64,000 nucleotides of DNA from Corynebacterium sp. 74A (GTDB taxonomy: Bacteria; Actinomycetota; Actinomycetes; Mycobacteriales; Mycobacteriaceae): NCBI RefSeq assembly GCF_008930665.1, contig NZ_PQMG01000003.1, forward strand, positions 186,001-250,000. Reading direction: 5' to 3'. The notes below the pieces were generated by a model. The model was not told where the DNA came from and did not search any database. It saw nothing but the letters and a program-made list of their open reading frames with translations. Made by a program: the position numbers and the translations under genes. Below are positions 9,453 to 19,456 of the stretch, piece by piece (the stretch's first letter is position 1; each line of letters starts with the position of its first letter).

Positions 9453-9600
9453 GGGTGTAGAGCCTAACGTATCTCACGTGCCGAGGAACAATATTTCTCG
9501 CCCCGTGCGAGCCGACCAGTCGCCGCGGAGTGTAGCGAACGTCATACTCTAGGCGCGGCGCACAGCCGAGCGCACATGCTGCACACTGCTGCTAGTACTA

Positions 9601-9634
9601 CGCCCACCAACGAAAAGAGGAGCGTCGGTGGGCG
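9601..9634. repeat. Inverted repeat between sepF and yggT
   Basis: CGCCCACC-x-ACG / CGT-x-GGTGGGCG, an 11-bp stem with one mismatch and a 10-nt loop. It lies downstream of sepF on its coding strand. There is no U tract on that side, so it may be an attenuator or RNA-processing site rather than a full terminator. Confidence 0.5.
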
Positions 9635-9661
9635 AAAAAAGATCGTGGGGCGGCCGGCGTA

Positions 9662-10141
9662 TTAGACGCGGGCGGTGCGCTCCAACTGGGTGGTGGAGAC
9701 GTGTGCCCCGTCCGGGATGAGGGCGAAGACACGCGGGGCAACCTTCTTCATGGTGCCGCGCAGCGCAAAGCCGAGGCCGGCAGCGAAGTCCACCACGCGA
9801 TGGGCGTCTTCGCTATTCATGCGGCTGATATCGAACACCACGGCATCGCCATCACGGAAGGGCTCACCAATGCGCGCGGCTTCGGTGTAGCTGGAGATTT
9901 CCACGGGCACGATGGCGCAGGCATAGGAGCGGTCACGGTCACGCTCGTAGTAGCCCTCGGACTCTCGGCTCGGCTCCTCGTAGCGACGGCCGTAGCGCTC
10001 GCTGTAGCGATCCTCACCATAGGGGCGCTCGGCGTAGCCGCGCTCCTGGTAGCCGGCCTCGTCGCCGTAGTAGGCGTCATCCATGTCATCGGCGATGGGG
10101 CCGAGTCCGAAATACTCTTTGAACTTGTTCAAGCTCGACAT
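9662..10141 (-). CDS. sepF: SepF, FtsZ membrane anchor
   Basis: Binds FtsZ polymers and the membrane; in actinobacteria lacking ftsA it is the main Z-ring anchor. The 159 residues comprise an amphipathic N-terminus (SLNKFKEYFGLG), a long acidic and Tyr/Arg-rich linker (about residues 15-70, with repeated YxER-type steps), and the globular SepF domain from about residue 72 (FDISRMN, DFAAGLGFALRG, FALIPDGAHVS). No ftsA is seen in this dcw cluster, consistent with dependence on SepF. Confidence 0.95.
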   Translation of the reverse strand: MSSLNKFKEYFGLGPIADDMDDAYYGDEAGYQERGYAERPYGEDRYSERYGRRYEEPSRESEGYYERDRDRSYACAIVPVEISSYTEAARIGEPFRDGDAVVFDISRMNSEDAHRVVDFAAGLGFALRGTMKKVAPRVFALIPDGAHVSTTQLERTARV

Positions 10142-10242
10142 CGTGTGGTGTTCCTCTTCTTAGATCTATGTGGAGGGATTGTGCTGGTCAATTGGGGTGT
10201 AACCAAGAGTGCGCGAGGCTCACAACCGCGTAATTTCTATCG

Positions 10243-10965
10243 TTAGACTACTGGCCGCGGGCCGAGGATATCCGTTCCGACACGCACAAATGTCGATCCC
10301 GACTCAATTGCGTGCACCATGTCCGCGCTCATGCCTGCCGAGTAGTCCAAGCGCCGTCTTAGCTGCTCCGACCAGCGCTGCACAACCGCGGCGCCGCGCT
10401 CAAACACTTCGCGCGGATCGGCGTCGAGCGGCGGCACACACATGAACCCGCCGCAGCGGGTGCGGGGCTGTGCTTCGAGCATGTCGACGATCTCTGCCAG
10501 CTGATCCAGCCGAGTGCCGCCGCGCGCGCTATCGCCATCGGCGGAGAGCTGCACGAGGCAGTGCAGCACCGCGCCTTCCTGGCGCTGGCCACGGTCGATG
10601 GCCAGCTCCATTCCGCGATCTAGCTTCTCGGCGATGGCCACCGAATCCACGGAGTGTACCCAGTCTGCCCAGCGGGCGATCGAGTTGGCCTTCTTGGATT
10701 GGATCTGCCCGATCATGTGAAAGGACATCTCCGGCAGGGCTTCCTTCTTTTCTTTGGCCTCTTGGTCTCGGTTCTCCCCCACCGCTGTGACTCCGAGCTC
10801 CTGCAGCAGTGCCACATCGGAGACGGGATGAAACTTCGTCACTGGCAGCAACTGAATCTCAGCGGCGTCGCGGCCCGCATGGGCGGCGGCCTCGGCGATG
10901 GTGGCGCGCACCCGCTCTAGCCGGGTGGCGAGTTCTTCGCGCCTAGTCATCGTCTCTTCACTCAT
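10243..10965 (-). CDS. YggS-family pyridoxal-phosphate homeostasis protein
   Basis: PLP-binding single-domain protein of alanine-racemase fold, involved in vitamin B6 and amino-acid balance. In 240 residues it carries the PLP lysine in LLPVTKFHP (about residue 46), GENRDQEAKEK, FHMIGQIQSKK, and the SAGMSADMVHAIESGST loop that holds the phosphate. The ATG at 10965 follows AGGAGGA. It sits between pgeF and sepF with a 15-bp gap to pgeF, the usual ylmE position. Confidence 0.94.
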   Translation of the reverse strand: MSEETMTRREELATRLERVRATIAEAAAHAGRDAAEIQLLPVTKFHPVSDVALLQELGVTAVGENRDQEAKEKKEALPEMSFHMIGQIQSKKANSIARWADWVHSVDSVAIAEKLDRGMELAIDRGQRQEGAVLHCLVQLSADGDSARGGTRLDQLAEIVDMLEAQPRTRCGGFMCVPPLDADPREVFERGAAVVQRWSEQLRRRLDYSAGMSADMVHAIESGSTFVRVGTDILGPRPVV

Positions 10966-10980
10966 TCTTTCCTCCTACGA

Positions 10981-11733
10981 TCAGCGTGGCTCGTGGGCGT
11001 GAGCCGCGGCACTGCCAGTGAGCCACACCAGTCCCGCCTGGCGTCCGGTGGGCCCCTGGGCACGGCGATAGGAAAACAGCGACTCGTCCTCAATGGTGCA
11101 GCGGGGATCAACATCAATGGCGCGCACGCCCAGCGCGCGCAGCTGCGCTACCAAACCCGCCCGAATATCCAGCCCCGTGGTCCCCGTGGCGGTGCGGCAC
11201 CGACTGCCCGGCAGGCGGGACTCGACATCGGCGGCCATTTCTGGCGGCACCTCATAGCGTGCCCCCGATGCGGCGGGGCCGAGCAGCACATGGATGGCCT
11301 CCGGCCGCGCCCCGAGCTCCACCATGGTCTCTACGGTGCGGCGGACGATGCCATTGCGCGCGCCCATCCGGCCGGCATGGGCAGCGGCAACCACCCCAGC
11401 ATGGTGATCCGAGAGCAGCACCGGCACGCAGTCAGCCACCAGCACGGCGAGGGCTAGGTTGGCGCTGGTGGTCACCAGCGCGTCGCTTGCGGGCACCGGC
11501 TCCTCCTGCGGGCCATCGACCACGGCGACTGTCGGGGAATGGATTTGCTCCATCCACACGATGCGCTCCGGGGCGAGGCCGATGATGCGGGCAAGCCGGC
11601 GACGATTAGCGGCGACAGCCTGCGGATCATCGCCCACGTGATCGCCAAGATTAAAACTGTCGTAGGGGAAGGCCGAAGCCCCGCCGGCACGGCTAGTAAC
11701 AACCTTGCGGACGGGGCGAGTATCGATAGTCAC
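10981..11733 (-). CDS. pgeF: Laccase-domain purine nucleoside phosphorylase (PgeF/YlmD)
   Basis: Member of the YfiH/YlmD family, formerly called polyphenol oxidase; characterised members act on purine nucleosides, and E. coli YfiH also acts in peptidoglycan quality control. In 250 residues the zinc-ligand motifs are visible: VLVADCVPVLL and VAAAHAGRMG, with an upstream QIHSPTV. Start is GTG at 11733, 16 bp after ftsZ. Confidence 0.9.
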   Translation of the reverse strand: MTIDTRPVRKVVTSRAGGASAFPYDSFNLGDHVGDDPQAVAANRRRLARIIGLAPERIVWMEQIHSPTVAVVDGPQEEPVPASDALVTTSANLALAVLVADCVPVLLSDHHAGVVAAAHAGRMGARNGIVRRTVETMVELGARPEAIHVLLGPAASGARYEVPPEMAADVESRLPGSRCRTATGTTGLDIRAGLVAQLRALGVRAIDVDPRCTIEDESLFSYRRAQGPTGRQAGLVWLTGSAAAHAHEPR

Positions 11734-11749
11734 GTAACTGCTTCAGTTC

Positions 11750-13018
11750 CTAACGCATGAAATCGGGAATGTCGAGGTCATCCACCGGAGGCTCCGAGCG
11801 GCGCGGTTCGGGGCGCTCCTCGTAGTCATTGTGGGTAAACAACCCCGGGGAGCGATCGCTGCCCAAGCGGTGGCGCGCCTGGTTGGCGCGGTCATCGTAG
11901 GCGCGGTGCTCGCGGTCCGGCTCCTCGGCACGCTCGGGGGCGGGGCGCTCGCCGGACTCGGCACGCTCGCCGCGACCAAACATGCCCTCGTTCTGGCGCG
12001 GTGCCGGGGTGGGGCTGGCGGCAGCCGGGCGCTCCGCGGGCTGGCGCACGTTATCGTTATCGGCCACCGAGGCGGCATCATCGAAGCCCGTGGCAATCAC
12101 GGTGACGCGCACTTCGTCGCCGAGGGTGTCGTCGATGATGGTTCCGAAAATGAGGTTCACATCCGGATCGGACTGGCTCTCCACCATCTCTGCGGCCTGG
12201 TAGACCTCCTGCAGGCCAAGATCGGAACCACCGGCGAAGGAGAGCAGCACTCCCTTGGCACCTTCCATGGTGGACTCCAGCAAAGGAGAGTTGATGGCCT
12301 GCTCTGCTGCCGCCACCGCGCGGTTATCGCCCCGCGAGGAGCCGATACCCATGAGGGCGGAACCGGCATCGGACATCACGGCACGCACGTCCGCAAAGTC
12401 CACGTTGATAATGCCCGGGGTGGTGATGAGCTGGGTAATGCCCTGCACGCCGTTGTAGAGCACTTCGTCCGCGGAGCGGAAGGCTTCCATCATGGAGAGG
12501 TTGGCATCGCCCAGTTGCAGCAAGCGATCGTTAGGAATCACGATGAGAGTGTCGCAGGAGTCGCGCAATGCCTCGATGCCCTCGAGCGCCTGACGCATGC
12601 GGCGACGGCCTTCGAACTTGAAGGGGCGAGTCACAACGCCCACGGTGAGCGCGCCCATCTTCTTGGCGATATTAGCCACCACCGGGGCAGCGCCGGTGCC
12701 GGTGCCGCCACCCTCGCCCGCGGTCACGAAGACCATATCGGCGCCCTTCAGGGATTCCTCGATCTCAGACTTGTGATCCTCGGCAGAGGTGCGACCCACC
12801 TCGGGGTTCGCCCCGGCGCCAAGGCCACGGGTGGCCTCACGGCCAATGTCGAGCTTGACGTCGGCATCCGAGAAGAGCAAAGCCTGCGAATCGGTATTAA
12901 CGGCGATAAATTCAACGCCCGCCAGGCCCTCTTCGATCATGCGGTTGACGGCATTGACGCCGCCGCCGCCGACACCGACGACCTTGATGACGGCGAGGTA
13001 GTTGTTCGGTGAGGTCAT
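11750..13018 (-). CDS. ftsZ: Cell division protein FtsZ
   Basis: Tubulin-like GTPase that forms the Z-ring. In 422 residues: nucleotide-binding [19 protein letters not shown] near the N-terminus, the tubulin signature [15 protein letters not shown] (about residues 108-122), the T7 loop NVDFADV, a disordered acidic/Arg/Pro linker (about 320-405), and the C-terminal interaction peptide [10 protein letters not shown], which contacts SepF and FtsW. Start is ATG at 13018. A 188-bp gap separates it from ftsQ and probably holds dedicated promoters. Confidence 0.99.
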   Translation of the reverse strand: MTSPNNYLAVIKVVGVGGGGVNAVNRMIEEGLAGVEFIAVNTDSQALLFSDADVKLDIGREATRGLGAGANPEVGRTSAEDHKSEIEESLKGADMVFVTAGEGGGTGTGAAPVVANIAKKMGALTVGVVTRPFKFEGRRRMRQALEGIEALRDSCDTLIVIPNDRLLQLGDANLSMMEAFRSADEVLYNGVQGITQLITTPGIINVDFADVRAVMSDAGSALMGIGSSRGDNRAVAAAEQAINSPLLESTMEGAKGVLLSFAGGSDLGLQEVYQAAEMVESQSDPDVNLIFGTIIDDTLGDEVRVTVIATGFDDAASVADNDNVRQPAERPAAASPTPAPRQNEGMFGRGERAESGERPAPERAEEPDREHRAYDDRANQARHRLGSDRSPGLFTHNDYEERPEPRRSEPPVDDLDIPDFMR

Positions 13019-13206
13019 GGTTATAAGGCTCGCCTTTCGGGTTTTTCTCGTGTGATCCTAGTTTTATGTGCGCTCAGGTGTAGCCCACATACTGTTGAAA
13101 CAATGTAAGTCCATCATGGTCGACACATACGCATTTGAGGGTGACATTCGCGCGGCGTGTCTTTAACCCTAAAGCTCAACTTTAGACTTCTGACGTGGGC
13201 TTTCGC
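13019..13206 (-). promoter_or_regulatory. ftsQ-ftsZ intergenic region
   Basis: 188 bp, AT-richer than the flanking genes. It contains an inverted repeat CTAAAG-N5-CTTTAG at 13169-13185. ftsZ commonly has several promoters of its own in corynebacteria; I could not assign a clear -35/-10 pair. Confidence 0.4.
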
Positions 13207-13887
13207 TTAGCGGGTCGTGACCATGTTGGGGTTGGTAACATTCCACCACTCCTCGGGGCGAGTGAGCACCGCACGGGTAGCCCGCGCCTTATTGGTGGCA
13301 TCCTCGGCCGAGCCCCAATACACGGCCTTCGCCCCCATCTCGGCGTTCTCGAAGTGCAAGGTCAGCTCGAAGGGGCTCGGGGCCTCCACGAAGCGCAGCA
13401 GGCCGCGCTGGTCGCCGGCGATCTCCTCCCACGCGTTCACAGCGCCAACGACGGCCGCATAAATCTTGGGATTGTCATCACTCATGCCCACGACCTTCAT
13501 CGCTCCGCGCGGATCATCGCTAATCACGAAGGGCACCCCATCGCGGTCGGCGAGATGCGCGCCATCGGCCTGTTCGGAGAAAATGAAGGGCTCGCGCTCC
13601 ACCACTTGGACTTCGATGCCGCGGGGCGAGGAATGGCCCACCGTCGCAGATTTCACCCACGGCAGCTCCGCGACGCGGGTCGCCGCACCGGCGGTATCCA
13701 CCCGCAGCGAGTTTTCCCCTTCCACCACACCGGCGGCGGCGAGCACCTCCTCCGTGGAGGTTTCCTTATTTCCCTCTACCGAGACCTGAGAGACGGTGAT
13801 AATGGGAAAAAACACGCAGATCAGCACTGCCACTGCCCCCAGGGCGATCACCGCGCCGAAAGCTTGGACAATCCTCCTGCGGCTCAC
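13207..13887 (-). CDS. ftsQ: Cell division protein FtsQ
   Basis: Bitopic divisome protein that bridges early and late division proteins. It has 226 residues: a short basic N-terminus, one membrane helix (about 8-30), a POTRA domain starting at VSQVSVEGN, and a beta domain ending in the WWNVTNPNMVTTR tail. The GTG start at 13887 abuts the murC stop codon with no gap, so translation is probably coupled. Confidence 0.95.
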   Translation of the reverse strand: MSRRRIVQAFGAVIALGAVAVLICVFFPIITVSQVSVEGNKETSTEEVLAAAGVVEGENSLRVDTAGAATRVAELPWVKSATVGHSSPRGIEVQVVEREPFIFSEQADGAHLADRDGVPFVISDDPRGAMKVVGMSDDNPKIYAAVVGAVNAWEEIAGDQRGLLRFVEAPSPFELTLHFENAEMGAKAVYWGSAEDATNKARATRAVLTRPEEWWNVTNPNMVTTR

Positions 13888-15363
13888 TTACTCTCCCGCC
13901 TCTGCTGTGGTAGTGGCGCTGCTCAGGCCCTCGAGAATTTCGTCGGCAAGCATCGTCACCGAGCCCGCCCCCATGGTGAGCACAATGTCGTGCGGGTTCA
14001 CGAGCTCGGCAACCACTCCGGGTACCTCCGCGAAGCTATCCACATAGCGGCAGGGCGCGCTCACCTTATCGGCGATGATGCTGCCGTTCACGCCTTCTAC
14101 GGGCTCCTCGCGGGCGCCGAAAATATCGAGTACCACCACGGCGTCTGCCAGCGACAAGGCGGCGGCGAACTCTGTGGCGAACTCGATTGTGCGGGAGTAG
14201 AGGTGCGGCTGGAATACCACCACCACTTTGCCTCGGCCGATCGCCCCCACCTTGTCTTGGGCGGCACGAATCACGGCGGAGACCTCGGTGGGGTGATGCG
14301 CATAGTCATCAAAGACACTCACTCCGAGAGCCGGCCCCTCGGCCACGGTGCCGTGATACTCGAAGCGGCGGCGCACCCCCGTGAACTCGCTGAGTCCCTC
14401 GGCCAGAGCTGCTACATCGCCACCGGCGACGTGTCCGGCGAGCAATGCGGCGGCAGCGTTGAGCACCATGTGCTCCCCGGGCACGTGAATGGTGACGTCC
14501 ACAACCGTATCTTCGAGGAGAATCCGGGCGCGGGTGCCGTAAACCGTGGTGGTGCGCTCCTCGATAATCGCGCCGGCCGGCACGTCTGGGTGCATGGAAC
14601 AGGCCTCGCGGGTGCCATAGCCGACCACCGTAGTGCCCTTAGCCGCACACCGCTCCCCCAGCGCGGCGGCGTGTTCATCATTGAGGCACACCACCAGCGT
14701 GCCGTCGTCGACAAGCCGCGCTGCGAAATCGTCGAAGACGGTGAAATAGGCGTCGTGAGTTTTGAAATAGTCCAGGTGATCCGGCTCAATATTGGTCACC
14801 ACGGCCACCTTGGGCCGGTATTGCAGCAGCGAGGCATCAGACTCATCGGCCTCGGCCACAAAGCAGCTGCCGGTGCCATGGTGGGCGTTGGTGCCGGCCT
14901 TGTTGAGCTGGCCCCCGATAGCAAAACTGGGATCCATGCCTGCCTGCTGCATGGCCACCACCGCCATGGAGGTGGAGGAGGTTTTGCCGTGGGTGCCCGC
15001 GAAGAGGATTTGATCGTGGCTGTCCATGAGCAGCGCCAGCATTTCCGAACGGCGCAGAATAGGAATATTGAGCTCGCGGGCGCGCACCAGCTCGGGATTA
15101 TCTTGGGGGATCGCCGCGAAGGAGGTGACCACGGCCGTGGGCGGCGTGCCCTCCCGGTCGATATTGGCTGCGTCGTGGCCGATGGAGATGTCCACGCCCA
15201 TGGAGCGCAGCGCCAACACCACCCGAGAATCCTTGGCATCGGATCCACTGACCTCGGATCCTCGTGCCAGCAAGATACGCGCGATGCCGGACATGCCCGC
15301 ACCGCCGATTCCGATCATGTGCACCCGCGTTAGGTCCGCGTCCACCGTCTGCTCGCTCACCAC
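13888..15363 (-). CDS. murC: UDP-N-acetylmuramate-L-alanine ligase
   Basis: Adds L-Ala to UDP-MurNAc using ATP, first of the cytoplasmic Mur ligases. 491 residues; N-terminal Rossmann motif [17 protein letters not shown] loop GTHGKTSS (about residue 127), EADESDAS, and the C-terminal DDYAHHPTE segment are all diagnostic of MurC. A GTG at 15363 (or a second at 15360) starts it. Operon position murG-murC-ftsQ. Confidence 0.98.
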   Translation of the reverse strand: MVSEQTVDADLTRVHMIGIGGAGMSGIARILLARGSEVSGSDAKDSRVVLALRSMGVDISIGHDAANIDREGTPPTAVVTSFAAIPQDNPELVRARELNIPILRRSEMLALLMDSHDQILFAGTHGKTSSTSMAVVAMQQAGMDPSFAIGGQLNKAGTNAHHGTGSCFVAEADESDASLLQYRPKVAVVTNIEPDHLDYFKTHDAYFTVFDDFAARLVDDGTLVVCLNDEHAAALGERCAAKGTTVVGYGTREACSMHPDVPAGAIIEERTTTVYGTRARILLEDTVVDVTIHVPGEHMVLNAAAALLAGHVAGGDVAALAEGLSEFTGVRRRFEYHGTVAEGPALGVSVFDDYAHHPTEVSAVIRAAQDKVGAIGRGKVVVVFQPHLYSRTIEFATEFAAALSLADAVVVLDIFGAREEPVEGVNGSIIADKVSAPCRYVDSFAEVPGVVAELVNPHDIVLTMGAGSVTMLADEILEGLSSATTTAEAGE

Positions 15364-15459
15364 TGTTCTCCTCGCTTATGTGTGTTTCTGTGCTCGTGAC
15401 GACGCCACCTCGCCGCCACAGTCCTCCTGTGGCCGGCGCGGCGCGCCCTAGGGTTGATG

Positions 15460-16539
15460 TTAGCCGCGTGCGGCCTGAACGATACGTTCGGCGATGTCCT
15501 CAGCGGCGCTGCCTAATCCGGCCTGGTCGGTGGAGTGCACCATGGCCTCATAGAGCTGTTCATCGCTCAGGATTGCCAGCACCTGGGTGGCGAGGCTGTG
15601 GCCGTTGAGATCGGCATCGGCGATGATGGTCGCGCCGCCGGCACTGATCACCGGCTGGGCATTCAATCCCTGTTCGCCATTGCCATGCGGCAGCGGCACG
15701 TAGATGGCGGGGGTGCCGGAGGCACTTACCTCGGCCACCGTCATCGCGCCGGCACGGCAACAGATGATATCCGCGGCCGCATAGGCCTTGTTCATCTCGG
15801 TGATATACGGCAGCGGCACATAGCCGGCACGGGCCGCGGGGGCCTCGTTCTTCTTGCCATAGGCGTGTAGCACCTGCACCTCGCCGGCGAGGAGCTCCTC
15901 GAGTCCCTCGGCCACGGCATGGTTGAGCGAGCGCGCGCCCTGGGAGCCGCCGGTGACCAGCAGGGTGCGGCGCTGCGGATCCAGACCGAAGCTCTCCCGC
16001 GCCTCCTGCTGTGCCTGCGTGCCGCGGGTATGGGCGTGGGCGCTGCGGATGGGCACGCCCACCACATCGCCGGGGATGCCGGACTCGGCCACCGCGTTCA
16101 ACCCAGTGCCTCCGAGACGCACGCCCAGCTTATTGGCCATGCCGGCGCGGGCATTGGCCTCGTGTACGAAGAAGGGGATGCCGAGGCGTCGCGCCGCCAG
16201 ATAGGCGGGCGCGGAGACATAGCCGCCGAAGCCGATGAGCACGTCGGCGTCTACCTCCTTGAGTACCGCGGTGGTGGCGCGCACCGAGTTCAGCACTCGC
16301 CACGGCAGCTTGGCTAGGGCCATGCTGGGCTTGCGGGGCACCGGTACCGGTGGGATGGTGCGCAGCTCATAGCCGCGTTCGGGCACGAGGTCCATCTCGA
16401 GTCCTCGAGTGGTGCCGAGGGCCGTAATACGGATGTTCTCCTCCCGCGCCCGCAGTGCATCAGCAACAGCGAGGGCAGGTTCGATGTGGCCAGCGGTTCC
16501 GCCGCCAGCCACCACCACGGATAGTGTTGTCTCGCTCAT
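15460..16539 (-). CDS. murG: UDP-GlcNAc:undecaprenyl-PP-MurNAc-pentapeptide GlcNAc transferase
   Basis: Converts lipid I to lipid II on the inner face of the membrane (GT28). 359 residues with the N-terminal glycine loop VVAGGGTAGHIEPALAVAD, FGGYVSAPAYLAA, HEANARAGMANK, TGGSQGARSLNHA and CRAGAMTVAEV with the following PLPHGNGEQG sugar-nucleotide site. It follows ftsW by 9 bp. Confidence 0.98.
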   Translation of the reverse strand: MSETTLSVVVAGGGTAGHIEPALAVADALRAREENIRITALGTTRGLEMDLVPERGYELRTIPPVPVPRKPSMALAKLPWRVLNSVRATTAVLKEVDADVLIGFGGYVSAPAYLAARRLGIPFFVHEANARAGMANKLGVRLGGTGLNAVAESGIPGDVVGVPIRSAHAHTRGTQAQQEARESFGLDPQRRTLLVTGGSQGARSLNHAVAEGLEELLAGEVQVLHAYGKKNEAPAARAGYVPLPYITEMNKAYAAADIICCRAGAMTVAEVSASGTPAIYVPLPHGNGEQGLNAQPVISAGGATIIADADLNGHSLATQVLAILSDEQLYEAMVHSTDQAGLGSAAEDIAERIVQAARG

Positions 16540-16548
16540 GAGGCCTTT

Positions 16549-17979
16549 CTACCTTTGCCGATTTTGGGAACTAGGACGGTGACGCACATGGGTGAGCGGT
16601 TCGCCATAGCGGCGCACGCGATCGCGTTCGCTGTGCCGGGTGAGCGCTTCTCGACGCCGCGAGCTCGGCCGGGCATCACGCTGCTCGTGCTCTCCCCCAC
16701 TGCGGGGCGACTCGCCCCGGCCCTCGCGCACGGACACGCCCGTGACCATCGGCTCGGGCAGCATGAGCAGCCGGTCGAACCACGGCCGGCCGTGGGACTG
16801 CAGGGCGGAGATCGCCTCCGGCTCGTGCCGGGCGCAGTTCAACAACAGGCCCATGGATGCCAGGGTGATAATCGCCGAGGTTCCGCCCGCGGAGATCAGC
16901 GGCAGCTGAATACCCGTCACCGGCCACAGACCGATCACATAGCCGATATTAATGAATGCTTGGATCACGATGGAGCCGGTGAGCGTGGCCGCCAACAAGG
17001 ACAGGAAGCGGTTATTGCTGCGCAGCGCGATGCGGAAGCCGAGCACGCAGAGTGCGGCGTAGAGCACGATCACCATGGTGGCGCCCAGCAGCCCAGTTTC
17101 CTCGCCGATAATGGCGAAGATGAAGTCGTTTTTCGCCTCCGGCAGATAGAACCATTTGGCGCGAGACTGCCCCGGCCCCACCCCGAACAAGGAACCATCG
17201 GAGAGGGAGAGATAGCCCTGGTAGGACTGGAAGGCGGCGCCGCGGGTGTCATCAAAGTGACCAAAGAAGGCGTCTTTGAACACCGAGATGCGATCGGAAC
17301 GAAAACCCGAGGAATTCTTCACTGCCAGCGCCAATCCGATGACGGTAGCGAGAGCCGTGAACACGATATAGCGCAGATCCAATCCCGCAAACACCAGAGT
17401 CACACCCACCACGACGAGGAAGGCGAGGGCCATGCCGACGTCCTTCTCCAAAAGAATGAGCCCAAGCATCAGCAGGGCGATGACGATGAAACCGATGAAG
17501 CGTATTTTCTTCTTCTCCGGAGGGCAGTCCGCTAGCCACGCGGAGCCCCATACCGCAATCGCCACCTTGGCCAGCTCCGAGGGCTGGAGCCGGATGGGGC
17601 CGAGCACGATCCAGGATTGGGACCCCACCTCTTCCAGGCCGGTACCAATGGAAGGCACGAGCACAAGTACCAATAAAAGGACGGACACGATCAGCACCCA
17701 CGGGGCACTGCGCCGAATGGACTGAGGGCGCAGACGCAGACACAGCCACATCGCCACGAAGCCCACGCCAACCATGACGGCTTGGCGCATCGCCGTGCCA
17801 AACACGGAGGCTCCCTCAAGCACCGACCATGTCATGGAGGAGCTGGCCACCATCAAAATGCCGAAGAAGGCGAGGATGACCACGATGGAAGCGACAGCGT
17901 AGTAGTCCAGCAGTGGCCGCAGGGCCACGTGAAAATACTTCCGTCGGCCGCCGTGTTCGCTGGTGAGCACGTTAGACAT
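16549..17979 (-). CDS. ftsW: Septal lipid II polymerase FtsW (SEDS family)
   Basis: Peptidoglycan glycosyltransferase that works with FtsI. 476 residues from the ATG at 17979, chosen because it overlaps the murD stop by 8 nt (coupling) and gives a normal N-terminus. About ten membrane helices; SEDS motifs GLEEVGSQSWIVLGPIRLQPSELAK (written in part: SWIVLGPIRLQPSELAK), FGVGPGQSRAKW and LISAGGTSAI are visible. The last 70 residues are a polar, Arg-rich cytoplasmic tail. Confidence 0.96.
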   Translation of the reverse strand: MSNVLTSEHGGRRKYFHVALRPLLDYYAVASIVVILAFFGILMVASSSMTWSVLEGASVFGTAMRQAVMVGVGFVAMWLCLRLRPQSIRRSAPWVLIVSVLLLVLVLVPSIGTGLEEVGSQSWIVLGPIRLQPSELAKVAIAVWGSAWLADCPPEKKKIRFIGFIVIALLMLGLILLEKDVGMALAFLVVVGVTLVFAGLDLRYIVFTALATVIGLALAVKNSSGFRSDRISVFKDAFFGHFDDTRGAAFQSYQGYLSLSDGSLFGVGPGQSRAKWFYLPEAKNDFIFAIIGEETGLLGATMVIVLYAALCVLGFRIALRSNNRFLSLLAATLTGSIVIQAFINIGYVIGLWPVTGIQLPLISAGGTSAIITLASMGLLLNCARHEPEAISALQSHGRPWFDRLLMLPEPMVTGVSVREGRGESPRSGGEHEQRDARPSSRRREALTRHSERDRVRRYGEPLTHVRHRPSSQNRQR

Positions 17980-19447
17980 TGCCACCTCCAGTTGTGGGGA
18001 ATGCGGCACGCATGGCCTCGGCGAAGATATCGCCACGTTCGCCCATGCCGCTATACATGTCCAATGATGCCGCAGCGGGCGCCAAGATCACGTCAACACC
18101 GGCCACGGCGTGTTCGCGGGCAAAAGCAGCGATCTCCGCCATGGCCTCATGCTTATCGGTGCTGGTTGAGACATAGACCGGCAGCTCGGGCACGTGCAGC
18201 GCCAGCTGCTCGGCAATGAGCGGGGCATCCACGCCAAGCAGCGCGGCGGCCACCATGCGCTCGCCATGAGCGCGGATTACCGCGGAGACATCCGCGCCTT
18301 TGAGCTGGCCTCCGGCCACCCACAGGATGGATTCGAAGCCCTTGAGGGCAGCGTCGGCGGCGTGGGGATTGGTCGCTTTGGAATTATCAATCACGGTGAT
18401 AGCCCCAGCAGCATCAGCCACCTGGTGCACCACCTGGCCGCGGTGGGCGGCCACCCCGAAGCTATCGAGAGCGGCGGCAATGTCGGTGGGGGCAACGCCG
18501 TGGGCACGGGCCATGGCAGTAGCGGCCAAGGCGTCGAGCTGACCGGCGCGCCCTGCGGGGGAGATCCCCTCGATGGGGCGGATGGGAATGCCCTCCTCGG
18601 CGTCGGCTGCTGCGGGCAGAAACGCTCGATCCACGATCCAGCCCTCCCGCACCCCCACCTGCCCGGGGGCGGGCTCGGCGAGAGTAAAGCCCACGGTGCG
18701 CCCGGCAGCCTGGGGCTGCATGGCGCGGACATGCGCATCGTCCACGCCGAGCACGCTCAACTCGCCGCGCAGAATCCGTGCCTTGTCCGCGCCGTAGTCA
18801 GCGAAGCTGCCATGCCAGTCGATGTGGTCCTCGGCCAGGTTGAGCACGCAGCCACAATCCGGGGTGAACTCGCTGGTCCAGTGCAGCTGGAAACTCGAGA
18901 GCTCCGCTACCACGACCTCCACGCGCGGGGTGGCCAGCAGCGCATCGGGGATGGCAATACCGATATTGCCCACCGCCGCCGAGGCCGGATTATGGCGCTT
19001 GATCATCGCCGCCAGCATGGCGGTGGTGGTGGTTTTCCCATTGGTGCCGGTGATCGCCAGCCAGGTGCGGCGCGGGCCGAAGATCTCGGCGCGGTCGACC
19101 CGGTAGGCGAATTCCACATCGCCAAGGACGGGAATACCCACGGAGATGGCGTCGACAAGCACCGGCGAATCGGGGCGCCATCCAGGCGAGGTGATCACGC
19201 AGGAGAACTCGTGGAGGCGGGCGCGGGCCGCCGCCGTGCTGAGGGCTTCGGCGCCGAGCTCGGCGATGGCATCGGCTGCGGCGGGGTTATCGTCGGCGAT
19301 CGCCATCTCCGTCCCCAGGGCACGCACGAGTCTGGCGCAGCCGCGGCCCGAAATGCCGGCCCCAGCCAGCAGGATGGGCCCTGCGAGAAACTCCGGCAGC
19401 CCAGAGCTGTCAGCGGTGGATGGGTGGGAGAGCTGATCTGCAGACAT
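17972..19447 (-). CDS. murD: UDP-MurNAc-L-alanine:D-glutamate ligase
   Basis: Second Mur ligase, adding D-Glu. 491 residues: N-terminal GAGISGRGCARLV, ATP loop GTNGKTTTTAM (about residue 133), NLAEDHIDWHGSF, and C-terminal DNSKATNPHAA with LSPAAAS-like end LAPAAASLDMY. It overlaps ftsW by 8 nt and lies 9 bp after mraY. Confidence 0.97.
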   Translation of the reverse strand: MSADQLSHPSTADSSGLPEFLAGPILLAGAGISGRGCARLVRALGTEMAIADDNPAAADAIAELGAEALSTAAARARLHEFSCVITSPGWRPDSPVLVDAISVGIPVLGDVEFAYRVDRAEIFGPRRTWLAITGTNGKTTTTAMLAAMIKRHNPASAAVGNIGIAIPDALLATPRVEVVVAELSSFQLHWTSEFTPDCGCVLNLAEDHIDWHGSFADYGADKARILRGELSVLGVDDAHVRAMQPQAAGRTVGFTLAEPAPGQVGVREGWIVDRAFLPAAADAEEGIPIRPIEGISPAGRAGQLDALAATAMARAHGVAPTDIAAALDSFGVAAHRGQVVHQVADAAGAITVIDNSKATNPHAADAALKGFESILWVAGGQLKGADVSAVIRAHGERMVAAALLGVDAPLIAEQLALHVPELPVYVSTSTDKHEAMAEIAAFAREHAVAGVDVILAPAAASLDMYSGMGERGDIFAEAMRAAFPTTGGGNV

Positions 19448-19456
19448 GATGAAAGG

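Noticed and set aside
13195..15333. 712-codon open frame on the plus strand opposite murC and ftsQ
   Set aside because: Antisense shadow; composition dominated by His, Gly and Arg, no recognisable domain.
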